A stretch of DNA of 7,934 bases, taken from NCBI GenBank assembly GCA_020050965.1, contig JAGVJV010000216.1, forward strand, positions 1 through 7,934, read 5' to 3'. The notes under the pieces are model-generated. The model was given only the letters and a program-made list of their open reading frames with translations. It was not told the origin of the DNA and did not search any database. Shown here piece by piece: positions 1 through 6,517 of this stretch. The first letter of the stretch is position 1. Each line of letters opens with the position of its first letter. This DNA is from Parachlamydiales bacterium (lineage in GTDB: Bacteria; Chlamydiota; Chlamydiia; Chlamydiales; Rhabdochlamydiaceae). Position numbers and translations under genes: made by a program.

Positions 1-1134
1 ATGATGTATTTCAATCTCATTTGGATGTGGGGCCACCCCGAGGTCTATATTCTCGTTCTGCCCGCATTCGGAATGTATTCGGAAATCGTCACCACCTTTT
101 CGCAGAAGAAGATCTTTGGTTATACCTCGATGGTCTGGGCGGCAATCGGCATCACCCTCCTCTCCTATCTAGTCTGGCTGCACCACTTTTTCACCATGGG
201 CGCTGGAGCCGATGTCAACGCCTTTTTCGGCATCATGACCATGATCATCTCCATCCCGATGGCCGTCCAGATCTTCAACTGGATCTTGACCATGCACAAG
301 GGGAAAGTAATATTCGCCTCCCCCATGTATTGGTTCATCGGCTTCCTCACGATCTTTTCCTTGGGCGGGATGGCAGGCGTGCTCATGGGATCGCCCCCTG
401 CTGATTTTCAGGTGCACAACAGCCTCTTTTTAGTTGCCCACTTCCACACCATGGTCGTCGGCGGAGCGATTTTTGGCACCTTTGCCGGCATCACCTTCTG
501 GTACCCCAAAATCACCGGATACATGCTCAATGAGCGACTGGGCAAAAGGGCCTTTTGGATCTGGCTAGTTGGCTTTTTTATCACCTTTGCCCCCCTCTAT
601 ATCCTCGGCTTCATGGGAGCAACCAGACGCCTTGACCATTATGCTGAGTCCACAGGCTGGCACCCCTTCTACATCACCGCTAGTGTGGGATTCGTAATCA
701 TCGTCATTGCAATTGCCACCCAAATCTATCAGCTAATCATTAGCCACCGCGAGCGAAAACAGCACCTCGACACCACAGGCGATCCCTGGAATGGGCGGAC
801 CCTCGAATGGGCCACCTCCTCCCCGCCCCCCTTCTATAATTTCGTCACCATCCCCACCGTCTCGAGCCGTGAAGAATTTTGGGAGATGAAAAAGCGGGGC
901 GAAAAGCCGAAGAAAATCTACGAAGACATCGTCCTTCCTAAAAACACCGGCATGGGAGTCTATGTCTCCGGATTCGCTTTCCTCTTAGGTTTTGCCCTCG
1001 TCTGGCAAATCCCCTTTTTCATCATCGTCGGCGTCATCGGAATCATCGGCTGCCTCATCGTCCGCGCCTTTGACAAAGAGACCGAATATGTCCTCACCGC
1101 CGCAGAGGTCGAAGCATTAGAGGCCAGACGATGA
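1..1134 (+). CDS. cyoB: Cytochrome bo3 ubiquinol oxidase subunit I, 5'-truncated by window edge
   Basis: Catalytic subunit of the haem-copper quinol oxidase, which reduces oxygen to water and pumps protons across the inner membrane. The frame is open from the first base, and the visible 377 residues align without gaps to E. coli CyoB from about residue 273 (visible number + 272, from memory of that protein), so some 270 residues lie upstream. Seen: HPEVY at 12-16 (CuB ligand His12 and the Tyr16 that is cross-linked to it), His61-His62 (CuB ligands), His147 and His149 (haem o3 and haem b ligands), Glu14 (equivalent of E286, D channel), Asp135, His139 and Arg209-Arg210 near the haem propionates. 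About nine hydrophobic helices are visible, followed by a bo3-like tail with a WATSSPPPFYNF segment near 269-280. Oddity: K-channel residues T359 and K362 correspond to Met87 and Gln90. The stop overlaps cyoC by 4 bases. The identity is firm. Confidence 0.97.
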   Translation: MMYFNLIWMWGHPEVYILVLPAFGMYSEIVTTFSQKKIFGYTSMVWAAIGITLLSYLVWLHHFFTMGAGADVNAFFGIMTMIISIPMAVQIFNWILTMHKGKVIFASPMYWFIGFLTIFSLGGMAGVLMGSPPADFQVHNSLFLVAHFHTMVVGGAIFGTFAGITFWYPKITGYMLNERLGKRAFWIWLVGFFITFAPLYILGFMGATRRLDHYAESTGWHPFYITASVGFVIIVIAIATQIYQLIISHRERKQHLDTTGDPWNGRTLEWATSSPPPFYNFVTIPTVSSREEFWEMKKRGEKPKKIYEDIVLPKNTGMGVYVSGFAFLLGFALVWQIPFFIIVGVIGIIGCLIVRAFDKETEYVLTAAEVEALEARR

Positions 1135-1694
1135 TGGAAGATGACACAAAGGTATTTGGCTTTTGGGTCTATTTGATGACCGACCTCATCATTTTTGCCG
1201 TTTTGTTTGCCACTTTTATTGTTCAACGAAGCAGTACTTTCGGCGGGCCAACTGGCAGAGAGCTCTTTGACATGAACTCCGCCCTCATCCAAACCTTGAT
1301 CCTCCTCTTCAGCAGCTTCACCTGCGCCCTCGCCACCCTCGCCCTCCATCGGCAGAAAAGAAACTGGATGATTTTTTGGTTCTGCGTCACCTTTGTTTTA
1401 GGGATCGCCTTTTTAATTTTAGAACTCACTGAATTCCACCACTTTGTCCAAATGGGTGCTAGTTGGCAGAGGAGCGGTTTTCTCTCTGCCTTTTTCGGCC
1501 TAGTTGGCACTCACGGACTGCATATTTTAATCGGGTTGCTTTGGATGGGAGTTGCGATCATACAAACTCTCTTCCAAGGCCTCCACCACGAGAACGTTTC
1601 GCGACTAATGAGACTCGCCTTCTTTTGGCACTTCCTCGATGTCGTCTGGGTTTTCATCTTCACAGTAGTCTACGGAATGGGGCATCTGCTATGA
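1131..1694 (+). CDS. cyoC: Cytochrome bo3 ubiquinol oxidase subunit III
   Basis: Subunit III of the bo3 quinol oxidase, an integral membrane protein that packs against subunit I. The protein has 187 residues (E. coli CyoC is about 204; the difference is a shorter N-terminus before KVFGFWVYLM). Five hydrophobic helices lie near 10-30, 51-72, 79-99, 121-145 and 165-186. Family motifs seen are GGPTG at 38-42, EFHH at 101-104, RSGFLSAFF at 114-122, GTHGLH at 126-131 and FWHFLDVVW at 165-173. The start ATG overlaps the cyoB stop as ATGA, and a GAGG lies at 1120-1123, seven bases before it. A second ATG at 1134 would be only one codon shorter. It is co-transcribed and very probably translationally coupled with cyoB and cyoD. 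Confidence 0.96.
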   Translation: MMEDDTKVFGFWVYLMTDLIIFAVLFATFIVQRSSTFGGPTGRELFDMNSALIQTLILLFSSFTCALATLALHRQKRNWMIFWFCVTFVLGIAFLILELTEFHHFVQMGASWQRSGFLSAFFGLVGTHGLHILIGLLWMGVAIIQTLFQGLHHENVSRLMRLAFFWHFLDVVWVFIFTVVYGMGHLL

Positions 1695-1966
1695 AGACGC
1701 GACTCCTCGGCTTGATCTCCTCTCTGATTTTCACTTTGAGTGCCTACTTGATTATCATCCGTCAGACCCGTGCAGCCATCCCCATCATCCTCTTCCTCGC
1801 CATCCTGCAGGCGATGGCCCAATCGATTTTTTTCCTACACGTCTTAAGTGAAAAAAAGCCCCGCTGGAACCTACTGATCTTCGTTTCCACCATCTCTGTG
1901 GTGATCATCATTGTGGCCTTCTCCATCTGGATCATGGATCATCTGAATGCTAATATGATGATGTGA
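1691..1966 (+). CDS. cyoD: Cytochrome bo3 ubiquinol oxidase subunit IV
   Basis: Small subunit IV of the bo3 oxidase, which assists assembly of the CuB site in E. coli. The protein has 91 residues (E. coli about 109, with a longer N-terminus). Three hydrophobic helices lie near 5-24, 28-51 and 61-83. The family-typical parts are the segment Q44-SIFFLH-50, Trp59-Asn60, and the C-terminal SIWIMDHLNANMMM, which closely matches the E. coli end. The frame is open upstream to 1463, but that stretch is cyoC in another frame. The ATG at 1691 gives the standard ATGA overlap with the cyoC stop, and a GGGG run at 1679-1682 lies eight bases upstream. No cyoE (haem o synthase) follows; the next gene is convergent and overlaps this one by 17 bases. 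Confidence 0.94.
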   Translation: MKTRLLGLISSLIFTLSAYLIIIRQTRAAIPIILFLAILQAMAQSIFFLHVLSEKKPRWNLLIFVSTISVVIIIVAFSIWIMDHLNANMMM

Positions 1967-3263
1967 GTAAAGTTTTTAGCTCTTCGATGAGATAGAGAGG
2001 GCAACTGAGAACTTTGCCATCTTTTCGTAAATTCATTGGCGAGCTGCGGATGAGCATTGTAGGATGAAAGGTATCCCCATAGACTTTAAGGCTTTTTTTC
2101 TTCGAAGAATTCCCCGATTTGACTTCCAAAGGATAAATCAATCCCTCTTGTTCAATGATATAATCAACCTCTGCCCTTCCCTCACTTGCCCAATAGTAGA
2201 GACGATATCCACTATGAACGAGTTCTTCAGCTATATAATTTTCTGTGATCGATCCTTTGAATTCTTGGAAAAGCTCATTCTCATGCAAAATTGCTTTAGG
2301 ATCTAAATTGGACATCGCCCCAAGAAGCCCAACATCGACTAAATAGATTTTAAAGATACTGAAATCTGCATAAGCTGATAGTGGAATTTTAGGTGTGCTA
2401 ATGAGTGATACTTTATGAATTAAGCCTGCCTCAAGAAGCCACTGCAGAGCTCCTTCAAATTCTCTTGCACGCGCTCCTACTCTAATCACTGAATAGATAA
2501 ATTTCTTATTTTCTTTGGCAAGTTGCGAGGGAATGGAAGCCCAGACCTGATTGATTTTCATGATCTGATCTTTTGGAGCATGCTTGGCAAAATCTAAGGC
2601 ATAGGCATTTAGAATGGCATTTTGTATTTCTCGCACCTTGGATAAATTTTGGGTTTTGAGATATGCAGCAACCGCCTCCGGCATCCCCCCGACAAATAAA
2701 TACTCTTTAAAATGATTCAGTAATTTGTCGTGGAGAGGGGTGGGAAGAGGCTCGATTTTCTCATATTTTTCAACATATTCTCTGAGCATGGATTGATTCT
2801 GTGCATCAAGGTACTCAAAAAAACTCATCGGATATAAAGTGAGAAATTCCACCTTCCCAACGGGAAAGCCTTTGACATGTTTCAGCTTCACCCCCAATAA
2901 CGATCCGGCTGCTACGATGTGAATCTCTGGAGCTTCCTCGCAAAAGTATTTGAGGCTATTAAGGGCCTTGGGACATTCCTGCACTTCATCGAAAATGAGC
3001 AATGTTTTGCCCGGGGTGATCACAGAATTGCTTTCGATAGACAAAACCTTTAGAAGAACTTTTGGATCTAAGCTTTCCTCAAATAATTTACAGAGGGGTT
3101 GGTTATTCTCGAAATTGAGATAGACCGTATTCTCATATTCCCCTTCCCCAAATTTTTTAAGGATGAAGGTTTTTCCCACCTGCCTTGCCCCCATGAGAAG
3201 CAATGGCTTACGATCAGGACCGTGTTTCCAAGCCCGAAGGCTTTCCATAATTTTCCGCTTCAT
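1950..3263 (-). CDS. AAA_14/DUF4143 family ATP-binding protein
   Basis: Member of the widespread AAA_14 plus DUF4143 ATPase family, whose cellular role is not established. With the ATG at 3263 the protein has 437 residues. Seen: Walker A GARQVGKT at 25-32, Walker B LLIFDE at 88-93, a likely sensor region IVAAGS at 116-121, then the family segment around GFPVGKVEFLTLYPMSFFEYL (132-152). The C-terminal half has a restriction-nuclease-like signature: AEVDYII at 364-370 (Asp367) and PLEVKSG at 378-384 (Glu380, Lys382), resembling a PD-(D/E)XK core. A TTG at 3281 would add six residues; I prefer ATG 3263 because MKRKIMESL is the usual beginning of the family, although its AGGGG lies too close to be a good ribosome site. 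Codons look more A/T-rich than in cyoBCD, which would suit horizontal acquisition. Confidence 0.9.
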   Translation of the reverse strand: MKRKIMESLRAWKHGPDRKPLLLMGARQVGKTFILKKFGEGEYENTVYLNFENNQPLCKLFEESLDPKVLLKVLSIESNSVITPGKTLLIFDEVQECPKALNSLKYFCEEAPEIHIVAAGSLLGVKLKHVKGFPVGKVEFLTLYPMSFFEYLDAQNQSMLREYVEKYEKIEPLPTPLHDKLLNHFKEYLFVGGMPEAVAAYLKTQNLSKVREIQNAILNAYALDFAKHAPKDQIMKINQVWASIPSQLAKENKKFIYSVIRVGARAREFEGALQWLLEAGLIHKVSLISTPKIPLSAYADFSIFKIYLVDVGLLGAMSNLDPKAILHENELFQEFKGSITENYIAEELVHSGYRLYYWASEGRAEVDYIIEQEGLIYPLEVKSGNSSKKKSLKVYGDTFHPTMLIRSSPMNLRKDGKVLSCPLYLIEELKTLLTSSY

Positions 3264-3287
3264 ACCCCTAATTTTAGCCAAATTTTA

Positions 3288-3342
3288 CATTTATTCGTAC
3301 GAAAAAGTGGCAAGTTTATACACTTTTTTGTACGAATAAATG
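3288..3342. repeat. 22-bp near-perfect inverted repeat, possible operator
   Basis: Arms 3288-3309 and 3321-3342 are inverted copies with a single mismatch (3301 against 3329, a G-T pair that could still wobble-pair in RNA), separated by 11 bases (3310-3320). The left arm contains the perfect 10-base palindrome TTCGTACGAA (3294-3303), and the right arm the related TTGTACGAA. The element sits after the nicotinamidase stop (3358) and before the ATPase start (3263). Its position upstream of the ATPase and its internal palindromes suggest a binding site for a dimeric regulator. A transcription terminator for the NAD-salvage unit is possible, but the stem is A/T-rich and no clean T-tail follows on the minus strand. 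Confidence 0.7.
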
Positions 3343-3357
3343 GCAGATCGTTGATAA

Positions 3358-3978
3358 TCAATCAGTTAAAATTTCATCGGAAGTGACGAGTGTTGCCCCT
3401 TTCTCTTCCATCAGATCAAACGCCTTTTGCCCATCGTCTGGCCGTAGATTGATCGCACGGCAGCCATCGACTATAACAGTCACACCAAAGCCGAGTTCTA
3501 AGGCATCTAACACAGAGTAGAGAACACAATAATCGGTTGCCACCCCCGCTAAGGCGATCTCCTTAATCCCTTTTTGATGGAGATATTTTGCCAGTCCCGT
3601 TTCTCTGCCGTGTGCGTTGTCGAAAAAGGTGCTATAGCTATCGATCATCCGATCGACCCCTTTATGGAAGACATGCTCAAAGCGATCGGCGTTAAGCCCT
3701 TTTACAAACTCTGCCCCTTTGGTATGTTGGACACAATGGGCAGGCCACAGAATCTGCTCAATCCCATCAAATTGGACTACATCACCCACTTTTTTCCCTG
3801 GATGACTCGCTGCAAAACTGATGTGATCCTTCGGATGCCAATCCTTAGTTGCAACCACAATGGGGAATTTATCCATGAGTTTATTGATCACAGGAACCAG
3901 CCTATCTGCCCCTTTGGTGGGCAGAGCGCCGCCTGGCATAAAGTCATTTTGCATGTCGACCACAACGAGCGCTTTCAC
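3358..3978 (-). CDS. pncA: Nicotinamidase (isochorismatase-like hydrolase)
   Basis: Cytosolic cysteine hydrolase that deamidates nicotinamide to nicotinate and ammonia; it also activates pyrazinamide in species with homologous enzymes. The protein has 206 residues, about normal for PncA. The catalytic triad is visible as Asp8 (in VVVDMQNDF), Lys106 (in HKG) and Cys151 (in GVATDYCV, with the preceding cis-peptide motif). Metal-binding candidates are Asp46, His48, His52 and His81 (in WPAHC), matching the M. tuberculosis PncA set D49/H51/H57/H71. The start is GTG at 3978, which overlaps the stop of the phosphoribosyltransferase gene as GTGA; a strong GGAGGGG at 3987-3993 lies eight bases upstream and decides the start. 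Its neighbour uses its product directly. Confidence 0.95.
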   Translation of the reverse strand: MKALVVVDMQNDFMPGGALPTKGADRLVPVINKLMDKFPIVVATKDWHPKDHISFAASHPGKKVGDVVQFDGIEQILWPAHCVQHTKGAEFVKGLNADRFEHVFHKGVDRMIDSYSTFFDNAHGRETGLAKYLHQKGIKEIALAGVATDYCVLYSVLDALELGFGVTVIVDGCRAINLRPDDGQKAFDLMEEKGATLVTSDEILTD

Positions 3979-5399
3979 TGCTTAATCCCCTCCATGGCCT
4001 CGAGTTTGTACTGATGGAGATTTTCCGATATTCCACTAAAAAAGTGGTCCGGATCTACGAACTTCCGCAGCTTAGGATCAAATTTGGCAAGCTCGGCATG
4101 AGTGCGACTGCGCATCTGCTCTAGAGTAGGCTGCTGATAACTATTTTTGCCTTGGCGCAGCATCGGGACGAGCAGGTCAACAAAGCTCCATCCTTTTTCC
4201 ACATGCACTTTTTCATCGGGCTTTAGGTGCCGGACAATGCTTGTACTTGCCCCCATCCCGATATCATAGACCATATCAACTACATAGCGCTTCCCATCAA
4301 AGTAGCGGCGCACCTGCGAGATGCCCGGGTTGGTGGTCTTCACGACCTCTTCTGAAATCTTAAAACGTTTTTTATCTTGAATAGCACAGAGTTTATAGAC
4401 CCCATCGAGGGCAGGCTGATCCTTGGCAGTAACTAAATGAGTACCGACCCCCCACAGCGAAATCGGCGCCCCATTCTCTTTCAAACTGGCGATAACCTGC
4501 TCATTGAGCTCATTGGTGGCCATGATTTTCGCTTTGGTCATTCCGGCAGCGTCCAATTTTTTTCGAACTGCTTTACTCAAAACCTCTGGATCCCCCGAAT
4601 CGATCCGCACCCCAATCATTTCAATGCCCAGTTCCTTGCTCACCTCAATGGCCCTTTCTACCCCTTTTACCGTATCGTAGGTGTCGATCAAAAAAACGGT
4701 TCCCTTGGGAAAGGTCTTGGCAAAGGCGCGGAAAGAGTCTTTTTCATGATCAAAGGCCATCACCCAGCTATGGGCAAAGGTCCCCATCACCGGAATACCG
4801 AACAGCTTTCCGGCAAGAACATTGGAAGTGGAATGGCATCCCCCGACAAAGGCGGCCCGCGAAGCAGAAATCGCCCCATCGATCCCCTGAGCGCGCCGCA
4901 GCCCAAATTCAACCACATGATCGCCTGCTGCTGCATGGGTGACCCGGGCGCTTTTGGTTGCAATCAGCGTTTGAAAATTGACGATGCAGAGCAGGGCCGA
5001 CTCCATGATCTGCGCTTGGATAATAGGCCCCTTGACTCGCAGGAATGGTTCATAGGGAAAGACTGGCGTCCCCTCTTCCATCGCGTCGATATCGAGCGTG
5101 ATTTTCATGTTCCTTAAATAATCGATGAACCCCTTGTCAAAGAGCTTCAGCCCCTCCAAATAGGCAAGATCCTCTTCGGCAAACTTAAAATTCTCAACAT
5201 ACTCAATCGCCGTTTCCATCCCCGCACAAATGGCAAAGCCCCCCTGAAAAGGGTATTTACGAAAAAAGAGCTGAAAGACCGCTTCTTGATCCGCCATCCC
5301 ATTTTTCCAATAGGCATAAGCCATCGTGATCTCATACAGGTCGGTCAAGAGACTCAAAGAATCGCGGTAAAGGGTCTTGAGCAGATTATTTTTGGCCAT
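3975..5399 (-). CDS. pncB: Nicotinate phosphoribosyltransferase
   Basis: Converts nicotinate and PRPP (with ATP hydrolysis) to nicotinate mononucleotide in the Preiss-Handler route to NAD; cytosolic. With ATG 5399 the protein has 474 residues, within the usual range. Seen: LLTDLYEITM at 17-26 near the N-terminus, FGLRRAQG at 165-172, GTFAHSW at 206-212 whose His210 is the likely autophosphorylated histidine, DTYDT at 239-243, RIDSGD at 265-270 and GVGTHLVTA at 317-325, all typical of the family. A GTG at 5429 would add ten unconserved-looking residues inside the upstream gene; I prefer ATG 5399. The only ribosome-site candidate is an AGGA almost touching the start, so expression probably relies on coupling: the start lies 14 bases inside the end of the upstream coiled-coil gene. 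Confidence 0.95.
   Translation of the reverse strand: MAKNNLLKTLYRDSLSLLTDLYEITMAYAYWKNGMADQEAVFQLFFRKYPFQGGFAICAGMETAIEYVENFKFAEEDLAYLEGLKLFDKGFIDYLRNMKITLDIDAMEEGTPVFPYEPFLRVKGPIIQAQIMESALLCIVNFQTLIATKSARVTHAAAGDHVVEFGLRRAQGIDGAISASRAAFVGGCHSTSNVLAGKLFGIPVMGTFAHSWVMAFDHEKDSFRAFAKTFPKGTVFLIDTYDTVKGVERAIEVSKELGIEMIGVRIDSGDPEVLSKAVRKKLDAAGMTKAKIMATNELNEQVIASLKENGAPISLWGVGTHLVTAKDQPALDGVYKLCAIQDKKRFKISEEVVKTTNPGISQVRRYFDGKRYVVDMVYDIGMGASTSIVRHLKPDEKVHVEKGWSFVDLLVPMLRQGKNSYQQPTLEQMRSRTHAELAKFDPKLRKFVDPDHFFSGISENLHQYKLEAMEGIKQ
3987..3993 (-). promoter_or_regulatory. Shine-Dalgarno site for pncA inside pncB
   Basis: On the minus strand this reads GGAGGGG, eight bases before the GTG start at 3978. 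It lies within the last codons of the upstream gene and supports the non-ATG start and translational coupling of the two NAD-salvage enzymes. Confidence 0.7.
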
Positions 5400-5685
5400 G
5401 TTCCTGCAAAATTTGCTGCTTGCGGGCACGGAGCCTATCGAGATGCCCTTGAATCTCTTCGATTTTCTGCTTCTCTTGCGCAGCCCTCTGCCAGGCTTTG
5501 CGCGCTTCGTGAGAGCTCTCTTTTTGGAATTGCAAACTCATTCCGCGATGTTCATTCTTTTGCGCATCAGATCGGAGCCGCTCTTGCATCTCTTCCAATT
5601 GAGAAATTTGCCGGTCAATTTTTTCAAGTTCAGCTTGGGAGTCGCCAACTGCTGCAAGCAGGATTAGGGCTAGTTTTATAAACAT
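5386..5685 (-). CDS. Small exported coiled-coil protein, function unknown
   Basis: A 99-residue protein I do not recognise by name. Residues 1-18 look like a signal peptide (Lys4, hydrophobic LALILLAAV, then DSQA with likely cleavage after Ala18). The rest is highly charged, Gln/Glu/Arg/Lys-rich and free of Pro and Cys. It reads as two helical coiled-coil stretches near 19-45 and 51-95, joined around HRGMS (46-50). This suggests a periplasmic or envelope protein. It is the first gene of the leftward unit, and its stop lies 14 bases past the pncB start, so the two are probably co-expressed, though no functional link to NAD salvage is evident. No Shine-Dalgarno site precedes the ATG. The signal peptide and coherent heptad-like composition argue that it is real. 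Confidence 0.75.
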   Translation of the reverse strand: MFIKLALILLAAVGDSQAELEKIDRQISQLEEMQERLRSDAQKNEHRGMSLQFQKESSHEARKAWQRAAQEKQKIEEIQGHLDRLRARKQQILQEHGQK

Positions 5686-5691
5686 ATCTTG

Positions 5692-5720
5692 ACTGTATCA
5701 AAGATTTTTTCTTGCATCAA
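5692..5720 (-). promoter_or_regulatory. Candidate promoter of the coiled-coil/pncB/pncA unit
   Basis: On the minus strand a -35-like TTGATG (5715-5720) and a -10-like TACAGT (5692-5697) are 17 bases apart. A TG one base upstream of the -10 makes it an extended -10. The predicted transcription start falls at about 5685, on the ATG itself, which would give a leaderless message. Each hexamer matches consensus at only four of six positions, so this is tentative. Confidence 0.35.
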
Positions 5721-5740
5721 CATGAAAAACTGGATATACT
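5712..5740 (+). promoter_or_regulatory. Candidate promoter of the 5747 gene
   Basis: A -10-like TATACT (5735-5740, five of six to consensus) lies 17 bases after TTGCAT (5712-5717, three of six). It overlaps the divergent candidate -35 element by three bases. The predicted start of transcription is around 5746-5748, coinciding with the GTG start codon. Confidence 0.4.
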
Positions 5741-5746
5741 TAACCT

Positions 5747-6451
5747 GTGCTGAGAATTGTATTATTTCTATTAATCGCATCTATTGCTTATCCTGCGACG
5801 ACATTAAAAAGCCGTTTAGTTAGGGGCACTCCAGGTGATTATATCGTCACCTCTCAAGGGGGCAACTATTCGCTCCTTCTCCTGCGCTCCATTGAAGGAT
5901 CTAAGATGGTCATAGAAGAGATTTCCATCGAGCAGGACTATGTTGATCTTAAAAAAATTTCTTGGAAAAACTGGGTGGAAAAAAAAGCCCCACAGGCATC
6001 CTCTTGGACCGCGCTCTACTTCGACCTAGAAAATAACAAACTGACTAAGTGCTATTCCTACCTCGAGAATCAATGGATGGTCATGGAAGGCGCGGATCAT
6101 TTCGTCAAAGAGCTCCTGATGCTAACCCTCCAACCCACCCGCGACAATGAGCGGAAAAGGGTCGGCCCCGCCCCAGAAGCCGGCGAAATTGACCGGCGCA
6201 AGCTGTGGACCCCCCAATTCATCCTCGATGGGGCAAAACAAAAGAAGACCGATTTTGAGGTTCTAAGAGCAAAATGGCCAAATGACCAGACCCGTTTGGC
6301 CGGCTGCGTGATCGAACTCTATTTAGATCCACAGCGACCCAATTTTCCGTTCCCTTACTGGACGGAGCTACAACATCCACACTTCACATTCAAGGTGAGC
6401 ACAATCGATTCCGGAACCGGGATGACCTCGCCGATGCCCTCCCCAAGATGA
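5747..6451 (+). CDS. Exported protein of unknown function
   Basis: A 234-residue protein that I cannot assign to a named family. The N-terminus MLRIVLFLLIASIAYPATT is a clear signal peptide, probably cut after Ala14 or Ala17, so the protein should be periplasmic or outer-envelope. The mature part begins with a beta-rich segment (RLVRGTPGDYIVTSQGGNYS, 23-42) and holds two Cys (about 117 and 187). It ends with an aromatic stretch FPFPYWTEL and a short Ser/Pro/Gly-rich tail. The start is GTG 5747: an in-frame TAA at 5741-5743 rules out anything upstream, and the signal peptide needs a start here or at CTG 5750. No Shine-Dalgarno sequence is visible. The next gene begins 66 bases downstream on the same strand. 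Confidence 0.8.
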   Translation: MLRIVLFLLIASIAYPATTLKSRLVRGTPGDYIVTSQGGNYSLLLLRSIEGSKMVIEEISIEQDYVDLKKISWKNWVEKKAPQASSWTALYFDLENNKLTKCYSYLENQWMVMEGADHFVKELLMLTLQPTRDNERKRVGPAPEAGEIDRRKLWTPQFILDGAKQKKTDFEVLRAKWPNDQTRLAGCVIELYLDPQRPNFPFPYWTELQHPHFTFKVSTIDSGTGMTSPMPSPR

Positions 6452-6517
6452 AATAAAATTGTTTTTTTGTCGTTGATCTTTTACGATCTTAAAAATTGAA
6501 ATTTTTCTGAGGTCAAG
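6452..6517 (+). promoter_or_regulatory. A/T-rich leader before the outer-membrane protein genes, with ribosome site
   Basis: This short gap holds a T-run (6462-6468) not preceded by a G/C stem, a direct repeat GATCTT (6475-6480 and 6485-6490) and a small A/T-only inverted repeat (6491-6497 with 6500-6506). A GAGG at 6509-6512 lies five bases before ATG 6518. A promoter for the strongly expressed porin genes is likely here, but I could not pick a convincing -35/-10 pair. Confidence 0.4.

Noticed and set aside
960..1349. Minus-strand frames opposite cyoB and cyoC (also 1223-1510)
   Set aside because: They are shadows of the conserved oxidase genes, with low-complexity composition.
1463..1690. 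Upstream extension of the cyoD frame
   Set aside because: It is cyoC read in another frame; the ATGA overlap at 1691 and the length of CyoD homologues fix the start there.
3264..3281. TTG start for the ATPase six codons upstream
   Set aside because: No ribosome binding site precedes it, and the ATG at 3263 gives the usual family N-terminus; it remains possible.
3099..3386. Plus-strand frame of 95 codons across the inverted repeat
   Set aside because: It is opposite the ATPase start and the intergenic hairpin; the apparent internal repeat in its protein is just the DNA inverted repeat.
4437..5117. Long plus-strand frame of 226 codons opposite pncB
   Set aside because: It lies wholly antisense to a strongly supported enzyme gene, and its sequence is His/Pro/Arg-rich with no domain-like character.
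5400..5429. GTG start for pncB ten codons upstream
   Set aside because: It would deepen the overlap with the coiled-coil gene and add residues that do not look like the family; ATG 5399 is preferred.
6462..6468. T-run as an intrinsic terminator after the 5747 gene
   Set aside because: No G/C-rich stem precedes it, so it is more likely part of an A/T-rich promoter region.
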